Source of the DNA: Tupaia tana
Taxonomy: Eukaryota > Chordata > Mammalia > Scandentia > Tupaiidae
Direction of reading: 5' to 3'
DNA length: 64,000 bases
Assembly: GCA_026018925.1 (NCBI GenBank)
Contig: JAKSZU010000026.1
Location: 13,631,127 to 13,695,126, forward strand
Below are positions 41,190-51,099 of the stretch, piece by piece. Under the pieces are notes generated by a model. That model ran no database searches and was not told where the DNA came from. It worked only from the letters and a program-made list of their open reading frames with translations. Made by a program: the position numbers and the translations under genes. How positions within the stretch are numbered: the first letter of the stretch is position 1; every line of letters begins with the position of its first letter.

Positions 41190-41300
41190 TGATATAATTT
41201 TACAGCCTGAGAAGTTAGAAGACTTAGGTCACAGATGAGGATGTCGAGGCAGAGAGAGGAGAGTGAAACGCCTGACGCGATGGCACACGTCATAGCAGGA
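41190..41300 (-). mobile_element. MIR fragment
   Basis: tcacagatgaggatgtcgag gcagagagagg. Divergent. Confidence 0.5.
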
Positions 41301-41384
41301 CATAGCCAGGCATCCCGGCCCTGGAGGAGGGTTCTTCTGATTTACCAGGCTGCCTCCCATGGGCTTCCGGTCTCCACATTTACT

Positions 41385-41560
41385 AGCTTGTGACTTTAGG
41401 CAAATTCCTAGTGCTCCCAACACCACTTTTCTCATCTGTAAAATGGGGGCAATAAATTCTGCCTCCTTCAAAGGGCTGTTGTAAAGAGCAAAGGAGTTAA
41501 TCCATACAAAATGCTAAACACAGGCTGGCACATAGTATGCCTTCAATAAGTGGCAGATAG
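41385..41560 (+). mobile_element. MIR
   Basis: gcttgtgactttaggcaaat, cttttctcatctgtaaaatg ggggcaataa and ggctggcacatagtatgcc. Confidence 0.92.
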
Positions 41561-41567
41561 CATGGTC

Positions 41568-41625
41568 CTCACCCTCATCATCACTGTCACCATCATTGCC
41601 TTCATCCTCATCATCATTTTCATCA
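41568..41625. repeat. Degenerate (ATC)n tract
   Basis: ctcatcatcactgtcaccat catt and tcctcatcatcattttc. Confidence 0.8.
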
Positions 41626-41880
41626 GCCCAGTTCACATGCAATGAATAGCTACTAAAATCAGAACATTTAAACTTCTTATTTATTTATTTTTTACCCTGG
41701 TCATATTTTTAAAGAAGAAGAAACAGTGTCTGGCACATAAAAGTGCTCAATCAATATTTGTTGGATGTTTTATGAACAAATAAGAAAGATCCAGAATTAC
41801 TCACCTCATTTGAGATTCCTAAACTCATTGACCCGCTTGACATTTATTCAGGTGGAGCTTAGGGGTGGTGTCCACTGGTC

Positions 41881-42107
41881 CTTTTTTTTTTTTTTTTTTT
41901 TTTTTTGGGCTAGAGGGCATATGCATACACGGGGTGGGGGGGGAGGGAGAGAGAGAGAGGGAGAGAGGGAGGGGGAGGAAGGAAGGGAGGGAGGGAGAAG
42001 GTGGGTGAGAAAGCACCTCTCTAAGGCGGATGGTTGCCCAAATCCCTTCTCTATTTCTCCTTCCAGAATTTTGGAAGCACATGCACATGTGCCTAGTTTG
42101 GGGTTTT
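41881..42107 (-). mobile_element. SINE-A, old, 3' and body part (host of nested SINEs)
   Basis: Poly-T, ggctagagggcatatgcata, GA/GGA-rich tract, and cacatgcacatgtgcctag. It lacks its head here. The head is at 42660-42750, beyond two later insertions. Confidence 0.8.
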
Positions 42108-42127
42108 ATTATTATTATTATTATTAT

Positions 42128-42378
42128 TTTTGGAGAGGTTTTTGCCATAGGGCGCGTGCGCTCACCAGACAGACAGAGACAGAGAGACAGAAAGCGAGAA
42201 ATCACCCCCCAGGGGGGATGGCACGCTGCAATCCCTTCTCCTCCATTCTCCTCTCGGGATCTTGGGCACGCACGCACACGCGCCCGGCGTGAGTTTTAAG
42301 CCACCGGGTCCAGGACTCGAACCGCGGTCGACTACATGGGAGTCCAGCGACATAGCCACTATGCTAACTGCTGGTCCC
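42128..42378 (-). mobile_element. SINE-A, young, nested
   Basis: tgccatagggcgcgtgcgct, CpG-rich body, head ending ctgctggtccc. Flanked on both sides by cattatta repeats. Confidence 0.95.
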
Positions 42379-42392
42379 ATTATTATTATTAT

Positions 42393-42645
42393 TTTGAGAG
42401 AGACTTTTGCTATAGGGCTCATGTGCTTGTTGGAGAGAAAGAAAGAGACAGAGAGACAGTAAGTGAGAAATCACTGCCCGGGGGATGGTCACGCCACAAT
42501 CCCTTCTCCTCATTTTCCTCTTGAGATCTTGGGCATGCAAGTACATGCACCTGGCATGAGTTTTAAGCTACCAGGTCTGGGACTCAAACCATAGTTGACT
42601 ACGTGGGAGACCAGCCACGTAACTATTATGCCATCTGCTGATCCC
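42393..42645 (-). mobile_element. SINE-A, nested
   Basis: tgctatagggctcatgtgct and head ending ctgctgatccc. Sits between the young SINE and the head of the outer SINE. Confidence 0.92.
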
Positions 42646-42655
42646 AGCTCAGTGT

Positions 42656-42750
42656 GCTTTACAGGACCACTGGGTCTGGAACTTGAATCACACAGCTGGT
42701 CATGTGGGAACCAGAAGCCTTAACCACCATGCTATGGACTGGCCTCACCA
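42656..42750 (-). mobile_element. Head of the outer SINE (split)
   Basis: ccactgggtctggaacttga atcac, catgtgggaaccag and ccttaaccaccatgc are the tRNA-like head missing from 41881-42107. Confidence 0.75.
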
Positions 42751-43084
42751 CTGTCCTCACCTGCTCAGGTCTGTTAGCTCCTACAGAGGGGACACTGGTC
42801 CTGTCACTACTCATCTATTCAGTTCACTCGAAGGCTGCCGGCTCTGGAAATCCCATTGTCTCTGAGCTTTACCCACACTGCTTGGCCTGAGAGAAGAAGT
42901 TCTCTTCCATCTCACACAGGAGTTCATTATTCCTACGCTCTCTAGGTCCAGGATATCATGAAGGCAAGAATTGCAACTTCCCTAGCAGTAAGTGGGACAT
43001 ACGCATTTAATGGGATGAGCTAATTGGCTTATTTGTAGGGTTACTGAGGGTTTTTAAATCACAGCTAAGAGCTAAGTCTCTAGA
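42751..43084. other. Intron sequence, nothing recognised
   Basis: A possible L2 tail near 42930 (aggtccaggatatcatgaag gcaag) is too short to call. Confidence 0.45.
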
Positions 43085-43247
43085 CTAGTGGCTTCATAGA
43101 AAAATCACCAGGGGAGTTTTTTTTTTTTTTCTTTTGCTTGTTTGTTATGTGTTTTAGATGTCATTGTCTAGGCTTCTCTCAGATCAGTGAGACAGAATAT
43201 TAAGGGCAGGGCTCGGACAATGGCAATTTTTAAAAGCATTTTCCTCT
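43085..43247 (+). mobile_element. MER5-like hAT fragment
   Basis: gtggcttcatagaaaaatca ccaggggag, a T-run, then ggacaatggcaatttttaaa agc. Weak. Confidence 0.45.
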
Positions 43248-43410
43248 GGGGCCAGCAGATGGTGTGGTGGGTAAGACACTGGACTCCCACATGGTTTGAA
43301 TCCCAAACCTGGCAGCTTGCTTTCTCACTTTCCCTCTTTCTTTTGGTCTGTCTCTCTCTGGTGAGCACACAGGTCCTATAGAAACTGAAAAAAAAATTAT
43401 TTAAAAAAAG
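43248..43410 (+). mobile_element. SINE-B
   Basis: Head ggggccagcagatggtgtgg, CT tail, A-rich end. Flanks aaagcattttcctct and aaagcatctccctcc. Confidence 0.92.
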
Positions 43411-43526
43411 AAAGCATCTCCCTCCTGCCAGCTATTTATTCCAATAGAGCTGGAGGTGACAACTACTACATTTGGCCATTTGCACTATACATATGTGTAT
43501 GTATGTGTAAACACACACACATATGA

Positions 43527-43595
43527 TCTCCTAGCCCACTTGATAAGGAGTCCACTGAGTGCAGCTCATATACTTATCTTTGTACCTGCAGTCTT
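43527..43595 (+). mobile_element. L2 3' part (split)
   Basis: ttgataaggagtccactgag and catatacttatctttgtacc, continuing at 43854. Confidence 0.65.
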
Positions 43596-43853
43596 TTATT
43601 TATTTATTTATTTTTTGCTATAGGGCACGTGCCTTTACCAGAAAGAGAGAGACAGAGAGAGAGAAAGCGAGAAATCACCCCCCCCGGGGAGAATGGCCAT
43701 GCCGCAATCCCTTCTCCTCCACTCTCCTCTCAGGATCTTGGGCACGCACGCACACGTGCCTGGCGTGAGTTTAAGCCACCAGGTCCAGGCCTCAAACTGT
43801 AGTCAGCTACATGCGAGTTCAGTGACATAACCATTACGCTAACTGCTGGTCCC
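43596..43853 (-). mobile_element. SINE-A nested in L2
   Basis: tgctatagggcacgtgcctt and head ending ctgctggtccc. Perfect duplication tgtacctgcagtctt at 43581 and 43854. Confidence 0.95.
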
Positions 43854-43915
43854 TGTACCTGCAGTCTTGACACATGATTTATAAGCACTTAATAAATGTT
43901 TATTAAATTGGATAG
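43854..43915 (+). mobile_element. L2 end (split)
   Basis: aagcacttaataaatgttta ttaaattgg is the L2 terminus. Confidence 0.8.
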
Positions 43916-43929
43916 TAATACTCTTAAAT

Positions 43930-44040
43930 TAAATGCCATGACCCTGACTAGCTCACAAAGATTGTGCTTTTGATCTATTAATATTTAACCTCTCAGAGTC
44001 TTAGTTGCTCCATCTCTACGTTGGGGGAAAGAAGCACATC
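43930..44040 (+). mobile_element. MIR fragment
   Basis: aacctctcagagtcttagtt gctccatctctacgttgggg. Confidence 0.6.
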
Positions 44041-44042
44041 TA

Positions 44043-44114
44043 TTGGGTTGTTGGAAAAGTCATGATGTATTTTTCTCTATGCAAAAATGCTTCGTGACTT
44101 TTCTGACAGCACAA
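44043..44114 (+). mobile_element. MITE-1
   Basis: ttgggttgttggaaaagtca and tgacttttctgacagcacaa, flanked by TA on both sides. Confidence 0.88.
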
Positions 44115-44218
44115 TATTTCTTAGAGCGATGTCTGGTAAGCACAGAGTGAGATTTAGATAGGGAAAGGAGTCTAGATGAAGCCAGGAACCTCAGAAATTC
44201 CCAGTAAATGTGATTTCT

Positions 44219-44300
44219 TTCTAGCTGCTGGGGCAGGGATTCGAACCTTAGCCATGTGGGATCCAGCGCCCTTAGCAATGAGGTTACAGGGCCAGCCAGC
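44219..44300 (-). mobile_element. tRNA-like SINE head, isolated
   Basis: In reverse: ggccctgtaacctcattgct aagggcgctggatcccacat and aaggttcgaatccctgcc. It has A and B box-like parts but no SINE body. Confidence 0.65.
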
Positions 44301-44477
44301 CTCTTTCCCTTTACGAAGTCCATTGTCAGGCAGTCAGAAGAAGGGAAGAGAAACAGCAGCGTTCAACCGAACGGAGAGATTTCCAAAGCACCCGACATTG
44401 CCACACTCTGGCCATCAACCCACCATTACTAATAACGAGCCCAAACTGTGCCAGGCTTTTTAAAAAAAAACACTTTA

Positions 44478-44734
44478 GGGGCCAGCAGTTATCACAATGG
44501 CTATGTCGCTGGACTCCCACGTAGTCGACCACAGCTCTAGTCACGGACCTGGTGGCTTAAACTCACCCCGGGCGCGTGTGCGTGTGTGCCCAAGATCCTG
44601 AGAGGAGAATGGAGGAGAAGGGATTGCGGCGTAGCCATCTCCCCTGGGGGGTGATTTCTCACTTTCTGTCTCTCTGTCTTTCTGGCGAGCGCATGTGCCA
44701 TATAGCAAAAACCTCTCCAAAAAAAGTAGAAACA
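44478..44734 (+). mobile_element. SINE-A, young
   Basis: Head ggggccagcagttatcacaa, full body, tail catatagcaaaaacctctcc. Flanks aacactttag and aacactttac. Confidence 0.94.
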
Positions 44735-44744
44735 AAACACTTTA

Positions 44745-44900
44745 CATATATTGTCTCCTTGGAGCCAATGACAACCCTATCAGGGAGGTGTTACACATGC
44801 AGTTTTCAGATGAGAAAAACACAGCTCAGAGAAGTTACATAACTTACCCAAGGTCACACAGCAATTAAGTGGTAATGTCAAGGTCAAAGTCAATGTGGTT
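44745..44900 (-). mobile_element. MIR
   Basis: agatgagaaaaacacagctc agagaagttacataacttac ccaaggtcacacagc. Confidence 0.92.
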
Positions 44901-45169
44901 TTTTTTACTCTCTCTCATATTTATCACTAATTTTCTTATTTTTCAGGGACAGGTGATTCATTTTACAAACTGTCTTCCAGCCTCAACTCTTCCTTGGAGG
45001 GTCGTGTGTTTTCCTTCTCGTGTGTTTGACTGAGATGATGCATTTGCTCCCTCCACTCACCAGACAATGGACAAGTTGGTGCTTAGCTCCTGACCTCACC
45101 TCACTTCTTTGTTCTCTTTCAGAGGCAATGATGTTGGTGGGCACATTTAACCCACCTGAGCCAAATTCA

Positions 45170-45266
45170 AGTCTGAGCTTTGACAGGCTCTGTGACCGTT
45201 GCACCAATGTCTTAAAGTCGAACCTCATTTATTCCTTCTGTACAACGGGAGTAAGAATCATCACAG
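45170..45266 (+). mobile_element. MIR, left part (split)
   Basis: ggctctgtgaccgttgcacc and aacctcatttattccttctg tacaacggga, resuming at 45494. Confidence 0.85.
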
Positions 45267-45480
45267 TTTAAAAAATAATAACAATAAAATAATTCTAAAA
45301 AAAAAATCTAAAAGGGCTAGCAGGTGGCATGGTGGTTAAAGGCACTAGACTCCCACATGGCTGACCACTTTCGAGTCCTGGACCTGGTAGCTTGTTTTCT
45401 CACTTTCTCCCTCTCTCTCGCTGGTCAAATTAAAAAATAATAATAATAAATGAAACAAAATAATTCTAAAAAAATGATAA
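45267..45480 (+). mobile_element. SINE-B with extra upstream A-rich segment
   Basis: Target repeat aagaatcatcacag lies at 45253-45266 and 45480-45493, but the head (gggctagcaggtggcatggt) starts only at 45313. The 46 bases between are A-rich and resemble a SINE tail. Confidence 0.85.
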
Positions 45481-45493
45481 AGAATCATCACAG

Positions 45494-45600
45494 GGCACTT
45501 GTAAGGATTAGATCGTAGAATGCATGCAAAATACCTTGGACCTGTCAGGGGCTCAAAACACGCTAGCCCGTGGTAGTAACGGTAGTTGTTGCTCCTGTTT
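45494..45600 (+). mobile_element. MIR, right part (split)
   Basis: gcacttgtaaggattagatc and ggacctgtcaggggctcaaa. Confidence 0.8.
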
Positions 45601-45639
45601 AGAGAAGATGACCTAGCTGCTCAGAGGCAGACACCTGCC

Positions 45640-45870
45640 TGTAACCGGAGCAGACTGGCTGGCTGGCTAGGACCTGGCGGTGTCCGACATCTCTGTTCAA
45701 TTACCTCCATCTGTGGGTAAAACAGCCTCTGCATAATGGACTGATTAATCTCCTTATCGCAGGGAGCACACGGTGTAATTACATCAGAGAATTCAGATCC
45801 CCAAGCGCAACATCAATCAACTCAGAGAGAGCAGCTGCACCTCCCTTCCCTAACAGCCTGGGGGAAAAGA
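45640..45870. promoter_or_regulatory. Candidate conserved noncoding element
   Basis: Repeat-free. ggactgattaatctccttat cgc, cacggtgtaattacatcag and caacatcaatcaactcagag carry homeodomain and TALE-type cores. Confidence 0.45.
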
Positions 45871-46140
45871 TATATCTTCCCTCCCTGGCCCCTTTGCTCA
45901 TCCTTCTCTCAAGGATGAGGGACTAACCAAGAATGAGATTGGGACGAAGAATGTCTAAGTGAAGCTGACATATCGGGGTGGGGGGGAGCAGGGAGGGGAG
46001 GAGAGGGAAAGGAGGGGGTCTATTTTTAGGTCAGTTACCTTTCAAGTTCGATGACAGGTGCCAATCTCCTCCCTTTGACAAGTCTGGTTGCCGCTTGAGT
46101 TTGGAGTGAATACAAGGGGGTGGAGAGGAAGGCACTCCAC

Positions 46141-46171
46141 TTTTTTTTTTTAAATTGCCAGAAGGCATGTG

Positions 46172-46222
<51 letters not shown>

Positions 46223-46398
46223 GCACCATCCAACAAGGGTTTGGTCATGCTGCAGTCCCTTCTCTTTCATTTCCTCATAGGATTTTGGACGTGAACACAT
46301 GCTCCCAGCACACTTTTCAAGTCATAGGGACTGGAATTCCGATCACCATTGGCCATGTGGAATCTGGTCCCCTTAACCATTAGGGTACTTGGCTGGCT
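46141..46398 (-). mobile_element. SINE-A, old, GA-expanded
   Basis: attgccagaaggcatgtgta, GA tract 46173-46219, and a degraded head with ccattggccatgtggaatct. Confidence 0.82.
46173..46219. repeat. (GA)n microsatellite inside SINE
   Basis: About 23 GA units in the CT-rich zone of the SINE at 46141. Confidence 0.95.
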
Positions 46399-46418
46399 TA
46401 CTCACTCATCCTCCCTTG

Positions 46419-46692
46419 TTTTTTTTTTTTTTTTTTTTTGGAGAGGTTTTTGCTATAGGGCGCATGCACTCGCCAGACAGACAGAGAGAGACATAGAGAC
46501 AGAAAGCGAGAAATCACCCCCCAGGGGGGATGGTCACGCCGCAATCCCTTCTCCTCCATTCTCCTCTCGGGATCTTGGGCACGCACGCACACGCGCCCGG
46601 CGTGAGTTGTAAGCCACCGGGTCCGAGACGCGAACCGCGGTTGACTACGTGGGAGTCCAGCGACATAGCCATTATGCTAACTGCTGGTTCCC
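46419..46692 (-). mobile_element. SINE-A, young
   Basis: tgctatagggcgcatgcact, CpG-rich, head ending ctgctggttccc. Flank cccttgttttt repeated on both sides. Confidence 0.95.
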
Positions 46693-46810
46693 CCTTGTTT
46701 TTAAAGGCTAGTCAGACAGAACCATAGTAACAAATACTCTTGGTTACCTGTCACTAAATTCTTATCACTGTGTTTGCAAAGGCCTTAGCTCTTACAAGGA
46801 AGGTCCTGTT

Positions 46811-47070
46811 TTTCTTTTTTTACTTTTTGGAGAGGTTTTTGCTCTAAGGTGTGTGCTCTCACCAGAAAGACAAAGAGACAGAAAGCAAGAAATTACCCCC
46901 CCAGGGGGGATGGCCATGCCGCAATCTCTTCTCCTCCATTCTCCTCTTGGGATCTTGGGCATGCACGCACACGCACCCAGCGTGAGTTTAAGCCACTGGG
47001 CCCAGGATGCGAACCACGGTTGGCTATGTGGGAGTCCAGCGACATAGCCATCACGCTAACTGCTGGTCCC
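46811..47070 (-). mobile_element. SINE-A
   Basis: tgctctaaggtgtgtgctct and head ending ctgctggtccc. Perfect duplication ggaaggtcctgtt at 46798 and 47071. Confidence 0.95.
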
Positions 47071-47200
47071 GGAAGGTCCTGTTATTAGTGCCCATAATAT
47101 AGGTGAAGAAACTGAGGTTTGGAGAAGTTGAAGACAGAGGTAGAGATCAAATGCTGCAGAGGCTAATTCTAAAGCCTGAGATCTCAGACTCTAGTCCCCT
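47071..47200 (-). mobile_element. MIR (split by the SINE at 46811)
   Basis: gtgaagaaactgaggtttgg agaagttgaag. The left part is at 46750-46810. Confidence 0.75.
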
Positions 47201-47226
47201 CTCTAGGCAGAAGTGGTGGGTCTGCA

Positions 47227-47479
47227 GGACCCACAGGTGGGACGGTGGTTAAGACGCTAGACTCCAACAGGTCTGACTTCAAGTCCCGAACCTGGTGGCT
47301 TAAAAGACACACTGGGTGCAGGTATGTGCGCCCAAAACCCCAGGAGGAGAATAAAGAAGGGATTGCGGTGTGGCCATCCCCTCTGAGGAGTGATTTCCCA
47401 CTTTTTCCCTCACTGTCTCTGTGTCTCTCTCTCAGTGGCGAGTGTATGTGCCTTGTAGCAAAAACTTAAAAAAAAAAAA
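47227..47479 (+). mobile_element. SINE-A, older
   Basis: Head aggacccacaggtgggacgg, body gcccaaaaccccaggaggag, tail ttgtagcaaaaac and A-run. Confidence 0.87.
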
Positions 47480-47574
47480 GGATGGTTTAGTAAGAGAGGG
47501 GAAGATGTGTATCTCCTCACCTCTTTCACCAAGCACATGCCTCAGCCACCCACATCCCTTATTTCTCACCTAAA

Positions 47575-47830
47575 ACTCAGACGTCCACTCATCAAATAAC
47601 TCATGAGCGTCTATTAAATACAGGAACTGGCTAGGTGCCAGGAAGGCAGAGCTCTAAAGATATAGAGCCCACTCCAAGGGGAGCTAAGTCTAAGGGGGAA
47701 CAAGATCCTCACCAAAAAGTAATAATGATAGCAAGGGCACAGCTACAGCTCGCAAACGCCATGCTGTGCGCAAAAAAAAACAAAAACAAAAACAAAACCA
47801 AAACCAAAAATAAACACACTCTATTTGAAT
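47575..47830 (-). mobile_element. L2 fragment
   Basis: gcgtctattaaatacaggaa ctggctaggtgccagg and cactccaaggggagctaagt ctaag. Ends in a CAAAAA-rich tract. Confidence 0.72.
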
Positions 47831-48099
47831 GAGATTCTAGAACAGGCAGATCTAACCAATCACAGCAAACCCCCAGGATAGTCTTTCCACTTGGGGGCTG
47901 GAGACTGACTTAGAAGGGACCTGGAGGAGTTTTCAGAGCTGATGACAGTGTTTTACATGTAGATGGAGTGTGGGCTCCAGGGGGTCTATGCATTTGTGAC
48001 AATGCCCGGGACTGCACACTTCAATGTGCACATCTCATTGTATGTAAATTCCCCAGACAAAAGTGCGAATGCGGATTGGAAAATAAACAGACATAACAA

Positions 48100-48265
48100 T
48101 CGTGGCTGCCACTTGTGGTGTGCTGAGTCTGTGCTGAATCTGAACAAGCACTGGTAAGTTTAATGCTCACAGCGGCATTACTGAGGCTCAGAGACGGGAA
48201 GCAACTTGCCCCGAATTACACAGTCAGGAAAGGACAGAGCCAGGGTCCCAATCCTGAGTCGTGTG
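48100..48265 (-). mobile_element. MIR
   Basis: ttactgaggctcagagacgg gaagcaacttgccccgaatt acacagtcagg. Confidence 0.9.
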
Positions 48266-48410
48266 CATCGCAGAAATCTCTATCCCTCTATCATTGTCCT
48301 CATGCCAAGATTCATTTTGTATTTATTTACTCATCTCTCAACCAATCCAAATTTGGTGTGCCAGGCACTAGGGCCAGGTATGGGGTCATGGGATTAAAAC
48401 AGACTCCAGT

Positions 48411-48648
48411 GGAGCCAGCAGGTGGCATAGTGGCTAAGGTGCTGGATTTCCATGTAGTAGAACATGGTTTGAGTCCCAGATCAGGCGGCTTGAAACTCAT
48501 GCCAGGCACATGTGTGTGTGTTTCCAAAATCCTGAGAGGAGAATGGAGGAGAAGGGGTTGTGCTGTGGCCCCCCCCCCGGGGGGGTGATTTATCACTTTC
48601 TGTGTCTCTGTCTCTCTCTGGCTCTCTGGCGAATGTATCACATTCCAG
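48411..48648 (+). mobile_element. SINE-A, older
   Basis: Head ggagccagcaggtggcatag, gtttgagtcccagatcagg, poly-C/G patch, truncated before the tail. Confidence 0.87.
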
Positions 48649-48768
48649 GTGATATAACCTGTCATGGGGGACCCAAGTCCTGTGGAGGGCATACCCCAGT
48701 CCCTCCCAGGAGGAATAGCCCATTTTAGTGCTTCCCCCTCTAATTTCTGAGCCTCTGAGGGACAGATC

Positions 48769-48836
48769 ATAGAGGGGATGAGTCCATAGAGGGGATGACA
48801 GTAGAGGGGGTGACTCTGTAGAGGAGGTGACTGTGG
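48769..48836. repeat. Short minisatellite, about 17-bp unit
   Basis: Units atagaggggatgagtcc, atagaggggatgacag, tagagggggtgactctg and tagaggaggtgactgtg in tandem. Confidence 0.88.
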
Positions 48837-48839
48837 TAT

Positions 48840-49320
48840 GTCTGAAATCAAGTTCGTGGGGACAAGTCCCAAGACCCTCCCCACTGAGTCTCTAGTCATT
48901 TGGTTCTCATTTTAAGTGTAGGCGAATGTGGGCATGGCGAGGTCCCAGAGAATAGTGGGTGGGCGGGTTTTGGACCATAAGGTGACAACCCATCAGTTTT
49001 TCAGTCCTAGCTCTGAGGAAGCCAGATGATACGGTTTCTCGCGCTAGCATGGTAACCAACTATTCACGTGCGACTTAGAACGTGTGGTGTCGTGTTCTTG
49101 GCTCCTACTTTTCCCATGGGAAGACTTGGTGCCACCTGAACATCTCCCCACATAAAACCTAAAAGAAATCGAGCTCTTCTGTTTGGAGCAGGGGGAGGTA
49201 ATGTGGAGACCTGACCAGTCAACCTTCTCCTCACTCCTCAAGGCAAACCCTGAGACAGCTACATGGACTATGGTTCAGAAACTGCAGACACACCTCATGA
49301 ACGGTGAGTCTCTGAGGCTA
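48840..49320. other. Intron sequence, nothing recognised
   Basis: Unique text. No exon or repeat signal was found. Confidence 0.5.
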
Positions 49321-49324
49321 AAAT

Positions 49325-49440
49325 CTGCAGACTCTAGGGCATAGAGGGCTGTGGTCTGCCCGTCTTATTTACAACCAAATCCTTCATGCTAGAACAATGC
49401 TCAGCCCAGTTAACAGACACTGAGTGGACAGGTGATTGGA
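49325..49440 (+). mobile_element. L2 3' end
   Basis: agagggctgtggtctgcccg and aacaatgctcagcccagtta acagacactgagtgg. Confidence 0.65.
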
Positions 49441-49570
49441 AATCCTGTTAATGCAGTGGACAGGTAGGAAGTGGCCAGACTTTACTCTCCCCTGTGGGAA
49501 GAAGTTCTAAGAAGGATGCCTGCTCACTCATTTTGCTTTTACTGCAGAGCACTTTTAAAAAACTCAGATT

Positions 49571-49795
49571 TGGGGCAGGATGTTGGTGCAGCGATAATGT
49601 AAGTGGACCCACATGGGGAAGGTCCTGGTTGGAGTCCTCTGACCTCCCTGAGCATGTGCATGTGCATGTGCATGTGATTTTCATCTGGGCCGGTGGAGTC
49701 TGGGAGTGGATCATGGCAGAAACATCCTGTTTGGGATGCCTACTCCCATCTCTCTCTGTCTCTCTCTCCATGTCATGGAAGAAATAAAAACATTT
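49571..49795 (+). mobile_element. SINE-C, single copy
   Basis: tRNA-like head ggggcaggatgttggtgcag, B box-like ggttggagtcc, four GTGCAT units, gatgcctactcccatctctc and tail catgtcatggaagaaataaa. Different body from SINE-A. Confidence 0.68.
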
Positions 49796-49797
49796 TT

Positions 49798-50039
49798 TAA
49801 GAGAGATTTTTATTATAGGGCATGTGTACTATGCTGGAGAGATAGAGGGACAGAAAGCAAGAAATCACACCCTAGAGGGGGTGGCCATGCCACAGTTCCT
49901 TCTCCTCTATTCTCCTCTTGGGATTTTGGGCACACATACACATGCACCCAGAAGTTTCAAGCCTCTGGGTCCAGTGCTTGAACTGTGGTTGGCCATATGG
50001 GAATTTAGTGGCATAACCATTATGCCATATGCTGGTTTC
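49798..50039 (-). mobile_element. SINE-A, older
   Basis: tattatagggcatgtgtact and head ending tatgctggttt. Lies against the tail of SINE-C. Confidence 0.88.
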
Positions 50040-50068
50040 AATAAATACACTTTTGAAAAACCAAATTC

Positions 50069-50323
50069 AGGCTGGCCCTATAATCTAATGGTTAAGGGGA
50101 CAAGGTCCCACAATGCTGAGTGCAGTTCAAATCCCTGCCTTGGTTCCTTGAAAAACACGCTGGGCACGTATGCACGCATGGCCCAAACCCCAACGCACTG
50201 GCGAAGTGAAGGAGAAAGGAGTGTGGCGTGACCGAGCCCTCTTGGGTGGGACATTCTCTCTTTCTCTGTTCTTCTCTCTCTGGAGAACGCACGTGCTTTC
50301 TGCAAATTAAAAAAAAAAAAATT
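50069..50323 (+). mobile_element. SINE-A relative, divergent head
   Basis: Head ggctggccctataatctaat ggttaagggg, B box gttcaaatccc, body gcccaaaccccaacgcactg, tail tctggagaacgcacgtgctt. Confidence 0.8.
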
Positions 50324-50945
50324 CACTGCTAATATTTCAAAATCAGGCACTTCTTGCACAAATCTGAGTTTTAAGAAAGATTAAGATTGGAGACAAGGAC
50401 CCTACCTGCCTCCCCTGACGCAGAATCTGGATAAGAGTGACCCCGCTAATTCCCCTTAGTTACCACCTGGCTCACTGTCCACATTTAGGGAGCCTTCACA
50501 ACCCTGGTCGGTATTTAATTTTGTGATTCTTTGGTGTAGAAGTTAGTTTCTTCCGTCATCCTCGAGGGTGCTGAAAATGCACAGAGCGAGCCACACCTGG
50601 GTCCAGTCTTGCCAAAACTTAAGTGACACTGGGTAACCTGGTAATGGCTTTCTGATTCAAGGCACCACGTGAGAAATGAACTGGCCCCTCCCTTTTTGTC
50701 TCCAGCCAGCAGGCAAGCAAGTGGGTAGATTTACCTCTCACTGATGGAAGTGGCTCCAGGAATGGCCCACAGGTCAGCATGCAGGTCTCCTCTTGTCCCT
50801 CGCAGGGAGAATGCACCCAGTCACCCCCTTTCTCACATGGGGCATTTTGTTCCCAGGTCCCAAAATGTTGGCTCAGCTCCCATTAGGTTTAGAGAGAGCC
50901 ATGGAGCTGGTGCTCGGGCCTCCAGCAGCTGGGATCAGGTTTTAA
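50324..50945. other. Intron sequence, nothing recognised
   Basis: Unique text. ccctgacgcagaatctggat at 50415 may be a trace of a MER element. Confidence 0.5.
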
Positions 50946-50949
50946 TTAT

Positions 50950-51099
50950 CTACATTCCAAATGTGTGTCCCTGAACCGTGCTGATCCGGCTACTTCGGAA
51001 TCACATACGGTGCTTCCTGTTAAGTACGGAGCCCTCGGCGCCACCCTTGGGGACTCTGATCCAATAGGTCATGGTGAAGGAGGGGTGGGCTCCGGCATC
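50950..51099 (+). mobile_element. MER5-like hAT fragment, weak
   Basis: gtgtccctgaaccgtgctga, ctacttcggaatcacatacg and ggggactctgatccaatagg. Confidence 0.5.

Noticed and set aside
48327-48899. Minus-strand open frame of 190 codons
   Set aside because: Most of it is the reverse complement of a SINE-A. The recurring peptide (PRSTTWESSDIAI type) appears at every SINE-A copy.
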